From: Vibrio gelatinilyticus
GTDB lineage: Bacteria; Pseudomonadota; Gammaproteobacteria; Enterobacterales; Vibrionaceae
Assembly (NCBI RefSeq): GCF_022836845.1
Contig: NZ_JAJNNZ010000002.1
Span: 357,033 to 421,032 of the forward strand
Direction: 5' to 3'
Length of the DNA stretch: 64,000 nt
Under the pieces are notes generated by a model. The model did not search any database. It saw only the letters and a program-made list of their open reading frames with translations, and was not told the DNA's origin. This document shows, piece by piece, positions 59,323-64,000 of the stretch. Every line of letters starts with the position of its first letter. Position 1 is the first letter of the stretch. Position numbers and translations under genes: made by a program.

Positions 59323-59328
59323 ATCCAG
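59313..59328. promoter_or_regulatory. Candidate LexA (SOS) box of uvrA
   Basis: CTGT (59313-59316), 8 bp, CCAG (59325-59328), with TA after it. The consensus is CTGT-N8-ACAG, so one base is off. Its left part is the end of the galU terminator. uvrA is an SOS gene in E. coli, and the box is 68 bp before the uvrA start. Confidence 0.55.
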
Positions 59329-59395
59329 TATACCCTTTGCACAAACTTCACACTATGTAATACTTGAATCACTTGGCATTACATGAGCTGTAGCA

Positions 59396-62221
59396 ATGGA
59401 TAAAATAGAAGTCAGGGGCGCTCGAACCCACAATCTCAAAAATATTAACCTTACGATCCCTCGTGACAAATTAATTGTTATCACGGGCTTATCGGGCTCA
59501 GGCAAATCATCACTGGCTTTTGATACTCTATACGCAGAAGGGCAACGACGTTATGTTGAATCGCTCTCGGCTTACGCTCGCCAGTTTCTTTCCCTTATGG
59601 AAAAACCCGATGTTGATCATATCGAAGGCCTCTCTCCAGCCATTTCCATAGAACAAAAATCAACGTCCCATAACCCACGCTCAACCGTTGGCACCATAAC
59701 CGAAGTTTACGATTACCTGCGTCTACTATACGCCCGGGTCGGAGAGCCTCGATGCCCAACTCATAAGGTACCGCTCGCGGCGCAAACCATCAGCCAAATG
59801 GTAGACAAAGTCCTTGAGCAGCCAGAAGGCGCCAAGTTGATGCTGCTTGCCCCTATCGTTAAAGAACGCAAAGGTGAGCATGTTAAAACGTTGGAGAACC
59901 TCGCGGCTCAAGGATTTATTCGTGCAAGAATTGATGGTGAAACATGCGATCTATCGGATCCTCCTACTCTAGAGCTGCATAAGAAGCACACCATTGAAGT
60001 GGTCGTCGATCGCTTCAAGGTAAGGGACAACCTACAACAACGTTTGGCTGAATCATTTGAAACGGCACTAGAGTTATCAGGGGGTATTGTCGCTGTTGCT
60101 TCAATGGATGATGCCCAACAAGAGGAGATCCTGTTTTCAGCTAACTTTGCATGCCCACACTGTGGCTACAGCTTGCAAGAGCTCGAACCAAGGCTGTTTT
60201 CGTTCAACAACCCGGCAGGTGCCTGCCATACCTGTGATGGACTTGGTGTACAGCAGTACTTTGATCCCGCGCGCGTCGTTGTTGATGAAGACAGCAGCCT
60301 GGCACAAGGTGCGATTCGTGGCTGGGATCAGAAGAATTACTATTACTACCAGATGCTTGGCTCACTCGCCAAACACTACGATTTTGATCTGCATGCGCCT
60401 TTTAATTCCCTACCGAAAAAAATACGTGAGATCATTTTAAAAGGCTCTGGCAGAACCGAGATTGAATTTAACTATGTTAATGACCGTGGAGATATTCGCG
60501 TCAAACGTCATGCCTTCGAGGGGATACTCAACACGCTTGAACGTCGCTACCGAGATACGGAGTCCAACGCTGTCAGAGAAGACCTGACCAAATACATATC
60601 CACAAAATCATGCGCTAGCTGCCATGGAACACGATTGCGAGAAGAGGCTCGTAATGTCTTTATCGAAGACACGACCCTACCGGAAATCGTTGAGATGAGC
60701 ATCAGTGATGCCATGAGCTTTTTCCAAGGGCTCGCATTACAGGGCCAGCGTGCTCAAATCGCTGAAAAAGTGATGAAAGAGATCAATGATCGCCTGCATT
60801 TTTTGGTTAATGTTGGCCTTAATTATCTCAATTTATCACGCAGTGCAGAAACCCTTTCAGGGGGCGAAGCACAGAGGATACGTCTTGCCAGCCAAATAGG
60901 TGCCGGGCTTGTCGGCGTGATGTATGTATTGGATGAACCCTCCATCGGTCTTCACCAAAGAGACAATGAACGCCTACTTAATACCTTGACCCATCTACGA
61001 GATTTAGGAAATACCGTGCTGGTTGTCGAGCATGATGAAGATGCTATTCGAATGGCTGACCATGTCATTGATATTGGTCCTGGGGCTGGCGTACATGGCG
61101 GCCACATCATAGCCGAAGGTAGCGTGGATGATATTATTGCGACAGAAGCCTCTATAACAGGCCAATTCCTAAGCGGTAAAAGAGCCATCGAGATCCCGAA
61201 AAAGCGCATCAAAAGAGATCCAAAAAAGCAAGTCTCACTACTTGGTGCCAGCGGTAACAACCTTAAAGATGTGGATCTGACAATTCCTGTTGGACTGTTT
61301 ACTTGTGTGACTGGCGTATCGGGCTCAGGCAAATCAACATTAGTCAATGACACCTTTTTTAAAATCGCACACACCCAACTTAATGGAGCAACCACCGCAG
61401 AGGCCTCCCCTTACAAGTCCATCAAAGGACTTGAGCATTTTGATAAGGTCATCGATATCGATCAAAGTCCAATTGGTCGCACCCCACGTTCGAACCCAGC
61501 AACCTATACCGGGATCTTCACACCCATCCGTGAGCTATTTGCAGGTACGCAAGAATCTCGCTCACGAGGCTATAAACCAGGGCGATTTAGCTTTAATGTT
61601 CGTGGTGGACGCTGTGAAGCGTGTCAAGGTGACGGGGTTATAAAGGTAGAAATGCACTTCCTGCCGGATGTGTATGTACCGTGCGATGTGTGTAAAGGCA
61701 AACGCTACAATCGTGAAACCCTTGAAGTTCGCTATAAAGGCAAAACCATCGATGAAGTTCTGCAAATGACCGTAGAAGACGCCCGAGAGTATTTCAGCCC
61801 TGTTCCCGTTATTGCCCGCAAGCTACAAACGTTAATGGATGTGGGCCTGTCTTATATTCGTTTAGGTCAAGCGGCAACCACCCTCTCGGGAGGCGAAGCT
61901 CAGCGCGTCAAATTGGCCAAAGAGCTGTCAAAGCGAGATACGGGTAAAACACTGTATATCTTAGATGAGCCAACTACCGGACTGCATTTCCACGATATCG
62001 AAATGTTGCTCTCTGTATTGCATCGTTTGCGAGATCATGGCAACACCGTTGTCGTCATCGAACACAACTTGGATGTCATTAAAACGGCTGACTGGATTGT
62101 CGATTTAGGTCCGGAAGGGGGGCAAGGAGGCGGTGATATCATTGCTGAGGGAACGCCAGAAGAGGTCGCCAAGGTATCGGGCTCACATACTGCAAGGTTT
62201 TTAAAGCCAATGTTAAATTAA
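59396..62221 (+). CDS. uvrA: Excinuclease ABC subunit A
   Basis: 941 residues, the usual length. With UvrB it finds DNA damage for nucleotide excision repair. Two ABC ATPase modules show Walker A GLSGSGKS at 31-38 and GVSGSGKS at 640-647. There are two zinc fingers, CPHC/CHTC at about 253-283 and CEAC...CDVC in the second half. ABC signatures [18 protein letters not shown] are present in each half. A LexA-like box lies before it. Confidence 0.97.
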   Translation: MDKIEVRGARTHNLKNINLTIPRDKLIVITGLSGSGKSSLAFDTLYAEGQRRYVESLSAYARQFLSLMEKPDVDHIEGLSPAISIEQKSTSHNPRSTVGTITEVYDYLRLLYARVGEPRCPTHKVPLAAQTISQMVDKVLEQPEGAKLMLLAPIVKERKGEHVKTLENLAAQGFIRARIDGETCDLSDPPTLELHKKHTIEVVVDRFKVRDNLQQRLAESFETALELSGGIVAVASMDDAQQEEILFSANFACPHCGYSLQELEPRLFSFNNPAGACHTCDGLGVQQYFDPARVVVDEDSSLAQGAIRGWDQKNYYYYQMLGSLAKHYDFDLHAPFNSLPKKIREIILKGSGRTEIEFNYVNDRGDIRVKRHAFEGILNTLERRYRDTESNAVREDLTKYISTKSCASCHGTRLREEARNVFIEDTTLPEIVEMSISDAMSFFQGLALQGQRAQIAEKVMKEINDRLHFLVNVGLNYLNLSRSAETLSGGEAQRIRLASQIGAGLVGVMYVLDEPSIGLHQRDNERLLNTLTHLRDLGNTVLVVEHDEDAIRMADHVIDIGPGAGVHGGHIIAEGSVDDIIATEASITGQFLSGKRAIEIPKKRIKRDPKKQVSLLGASGNNLKDVDLTIPVGLFTCVTGVSGSGKSTLVNDTFFKIAHTQLNGATTAEASPYKSIKGLEHFDKVIDIDQSPIGRTPRSNPATYTGIFTPIRELFAGTQESRSRGYKPGRFSFNVRGGRCEACQGDGVIKVEMHFLPDVYVPCDVCKGKRYNRETLEVRYKGKTIDEVLQMTVEDAREYFSPVPVIARKLQTLMDVGLSYIRLGQAATTLSGGEAQRVKLAKELSKRDTGKTLYILDEPTTGLHFHDIEMLLSVLHRLRDHGNTVVVIEHNLDVIKTADWIVDLGPEGGQGGGDIIAEGTPEEVAKVSGSHTARFLKPMLN

Positions 62222-62247
62222 ACATGCTCCCTTATTAGCCCTTCCCA

Positions 62248-62284
62248 TTCCAACCACAGTAAGCCCAAATTGCTGTGGTTGGAA
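62248..62284 (+). repeat. Hairpin between uvrA and pglL
   Basis: TTCCAACCACAG (62248-62259), 13-nt loop, CTGTGGTTGGAA (62273-62284): a 12-bp perfect stem about 30 nt past the uvrA stop. It is followed by AAAACAG, not T, so termination is uncertain. Confidence 0.65.
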
Positions 62285-62361
62285 AAACAGCCTTAAGGTG
62301 AGACACTTAACCTTTAACGCTCTCTGTATGGAGCGGCGACGATTGTAGAGTCAAGGATATC

Positions 62362-64000
62362 ATGGCAACACTTCACTTAAGTGGTACTGAGTTAGAGCTA
62401 GGCAAGACTCGACCACCATTGAACCGAAACTTTCTACTGGCAATGGCGGCTACCTTTCTTGTTGCCATGCACATTTTTTGGCCAAACCCTGGCGGTTTGG
62501 GACTCGCTCTTTCATTTAACGCCACAACCTGGATTGCGCTCAGCTTTGCTCTGGCCGTCGGCTTATACCAAATAGGAACAAACCGCACGGTAAGATATTC
62601 TAAGCTGACTATCGGCCTATTTTTATCTGCAACAATGATGTCCCTTCCCATCATTTACAGTAGCCCCGATATGAGCAATGCCACAGGTCGTTTAATGGGT
62701 TTATGGGCTGGCTTGCTGCTTTTCTTAGTACTGCAACAATTTCATTTTACCAATAAGCATAAACAGCGATTATTGTGGTTTGTGATATTGGCTTGTGTTT
62801 TTCAAGCCCTCGTGGGATACGTTCAATTTTTCTTATTAAATGAACATAACTGGTTTGGTTACGACACTGCTGCCAATCGACCTTATGGTGTTTTCCAGCA
62901 GCCCAACGTCATGGCCAGTTTCTTGGCATCCGGAATGGTATTGTCTGGCTATCTGCTGGCTCGCCAACCTCAGAAATACAATCGCCGAGTCAGTGATGTC
63001 TCTATATTGTATTTCACCCCAATGTTATTTGCGCCACTGATCATCGTACTCGCATCAAGGACGGGCTGGCTTAGCATGCTCTTTGGCTGTACGTTAGTGC
63101 TACCTTACCTTTACCGCTTCTCTACGAAAAAAAGATTCTACGGCTGGATTGCTTCCAACATTATCGGACTCGTCATTGGTGTTGTGATTGCGTTGTCCAG
63201 TAATAGCGGCAACCTCATCAGCTACAAATCGAATTTAGATTCAGCCCGCGCCACGATTTATCCTCAAGCGATAGATATGCTAATTGAAAAGCCCTTTACT
63301 GGCTATGGTATTGGTCGATTTGAGCCGGAATACATTCTATACACGGCGAGACAACACCAGCTCAATGATGGCTACCCTGCGGGTATAGCTGCTCTTGATC
63401 ATCCTCATAATGAAATCCTATTTTGGGGGGTTGAAGGCGGGCTACTTCCTGTACTTGGGATATTGCTAGCGGCAATCTTTGTTCTCAGTCGCATTGTCAG
63501 AGCCAAAAAAGGCACAAGGTTGGCAATGTTTGCTCTCTTCGTCCCAATCGTGCTACACAGCCAATTGGAGTACCCGTTTTATCTATCTGCTATCCATTGG
63601 ATTATTTTTATTACATTGGTTTACTGGGTCGACCAACGATCATCGACGTACTACACAACTAGCTTTGGAATAATCACCAAAACGCTTAGCCGCTCATTAT
63701 CTCTGTCTTTGCCGATAATGGTTTGCGCTTACATGCTAACCTCCTTGCACACCAATATGGTACTTACTCGCTTTGAGCAAAGCCGGCCTGCTGACCCCGA
63801 AATCCTAAAACAGGTCTCTAATCCGGTGGCTTGGCAAGACCGTTATAATTGGGCGATATACCGCTCTCTCCTCGAGCTTGGTTTGCAATCTGGTGAACGA
63901 GAAACACTGCAACCCTTTATCGACTGGTCAATTAGCGTAATTCAACGTAAACCTCGACCTGCTTTATATCAAAACCTCATCACCGCCTATTTGGCATTAG
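62362..64000 (+). CDS. PglL-type O-oligosaccharyltransferase, 3' end outside window
   Basis: The frame is open from ATG 62362 (AAGGATATC before it) to the window end, 546 codons so far. It has many membrane helices. The Wzy_C/PglL region holds DHPHNEILFWGVEGG, with a conserved histidine at residue 349 where related PglL enzymes need one. It should move lipid-linked glycan onto protein serines in the periplasm. A gene of this kind (VC0393) sits in the same place in V. cholerae, next to uvrA. O-antigen ligases share the fold, so the assignment leans on synteny as well as on the motif. With no MSHA cluster in this window, any pilin substrate must be elsewhere. Confidence 0.8.
   Translation, partial: MATLHLSGTELELGKTRPPLNRNFLLAMAATFLVAMHIFWPNPGGLGLALSFNATTWIALSFALAVGLYQIGTNRTVRYSKLTIGLFLSATMMSLPIIYSSPDMSNATGRLMGLWAGLLLFLVLQQFHFTNKHKQRLLWFVILACVFQALVGYVQFFLLNEHNWFGYDTAANRPYGVFQQPNVMASFLASGMVLSGYLLARQPQKYNRRVSDVSILYFTPMLFAPLIIVLASRTGWLSMLFGCTLVLPYLYRFSTKKRFYGWIASNIIGLVIGVVIALSSNSGNLISYKSNLDSARATIYPQAIDMLIEKPFTGYGIGRFEPEYILYTARQHQLNDGYPAGIAALDHPHNEILFWGVEGGLLPVLGILLAAIFVLSRIVRAKKGTRLAMFALFVPIVLHSQLEYPFYLSAIHWIIFITLVYWVDQRSSTYYTTSFGIITKTLSRSLSLSLPIMVCAYMLTSLHTNMVLTRFEQSRPADPEILKQVSNPVAWQDRYNWAIYRSLLELGLQSGERETLQPFIDWSISVIQRKPRPALYQNLITAYLAL

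Overview
The window is a stretch of core chromosome from a gamma-proteobacterium of the family Vibrionaceae, most likely the genus Vibrio. The evidence is the gene order: acyl-CoA ligase, leuO, a glycosyltransferase, an RND pump and leuABCD; djlA-lptD-surA-pdxA-rsmA-apaGH-folA; obgE-rpmA-rplU-ispB; mdh-argR-TAXI/TRAP; csrD-mreBCD-maf-rng-yhdP-tldD; ssb-qstR-galU-uvrA-pglL. QstR and the 347-residue glycosyltransferase are typical of vibrios. I see no prophage, insertion sequence, CRISPR array, rRNA or tRNA gene. The species was not determined.

Layout. (1) 1-5 kb, minus strand: a long-chain acyl-CoA ligase cut by the window edge, the LysR regulator LeuO, a glycosyltransferase and a PAP2 phosphatase. 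(2) 5-10.3 kb, minus: a three-gene efflux unit (RND pump, adaptor, TetR repressor) joined by 4-nt overlaps, with two matching palindromic operators in front of tetR. (3) 10.4-15.5 kb, plus: the leucine operon with promoter, a Leu-rich leader peptide, an attenuator and leuABCD. (4) 15.7-17.9 kb: DUF547, DUF924 and DjlA proteins. (5) 18-24.8 kb, plus: the envelope and housekeeping cluster lptD-surA-pdxA-rsmA-apaG-apaH. (6) 24.8-28.7 kb, minus: folA, a split ThrE-type exporter, obgE, rpmA and rplU. (7) 28.9-32 kb: ispB, a small protein, mdh and argR. (8) 32.3-36.8 kb, plus: a TAXI-type TRAP transporter with UspA. (9) 36.8-41.5 kb, minus: a 2-hydroxyacid dehydrogenase, rluA and rapA. (10) 42-43.4 kb, plus: a PIN-PhoH ATPase. 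(11) 43.4-57.3 kb, minus: tldD, nitrilase, yhdP, rng, maf, mreDCB, csrD and ssb. (12) 57.6-64 kb, plus: qstR, galU, uvrA and a pglL-type oligosaccharyltransferase cut by the window edge.

How the genes work together. The leucine genes form a complete attenuated pathway. LptD and SurA build the outer membrane. MreBCD sets rod shape. RplU, RpmA and ObgE serve the 50S ribosome. The TAXI receptor, fused permease and UspA look like one uptake system.

The window is mostly ordinary core genome, and I found no convincing new multi-gene system. The points most worth checking are: the lack of an MSHA pilus cluster between csrD (mshH) and mreB, where V. cholerae carries it; perfect hairpins without U-tracts placed between genes of operons; the twin TetR operators; a LexA-like box overlapping the galU terminator in front of uvrA; and a UspA whose nucleotide-binding glycines are partly replaced.
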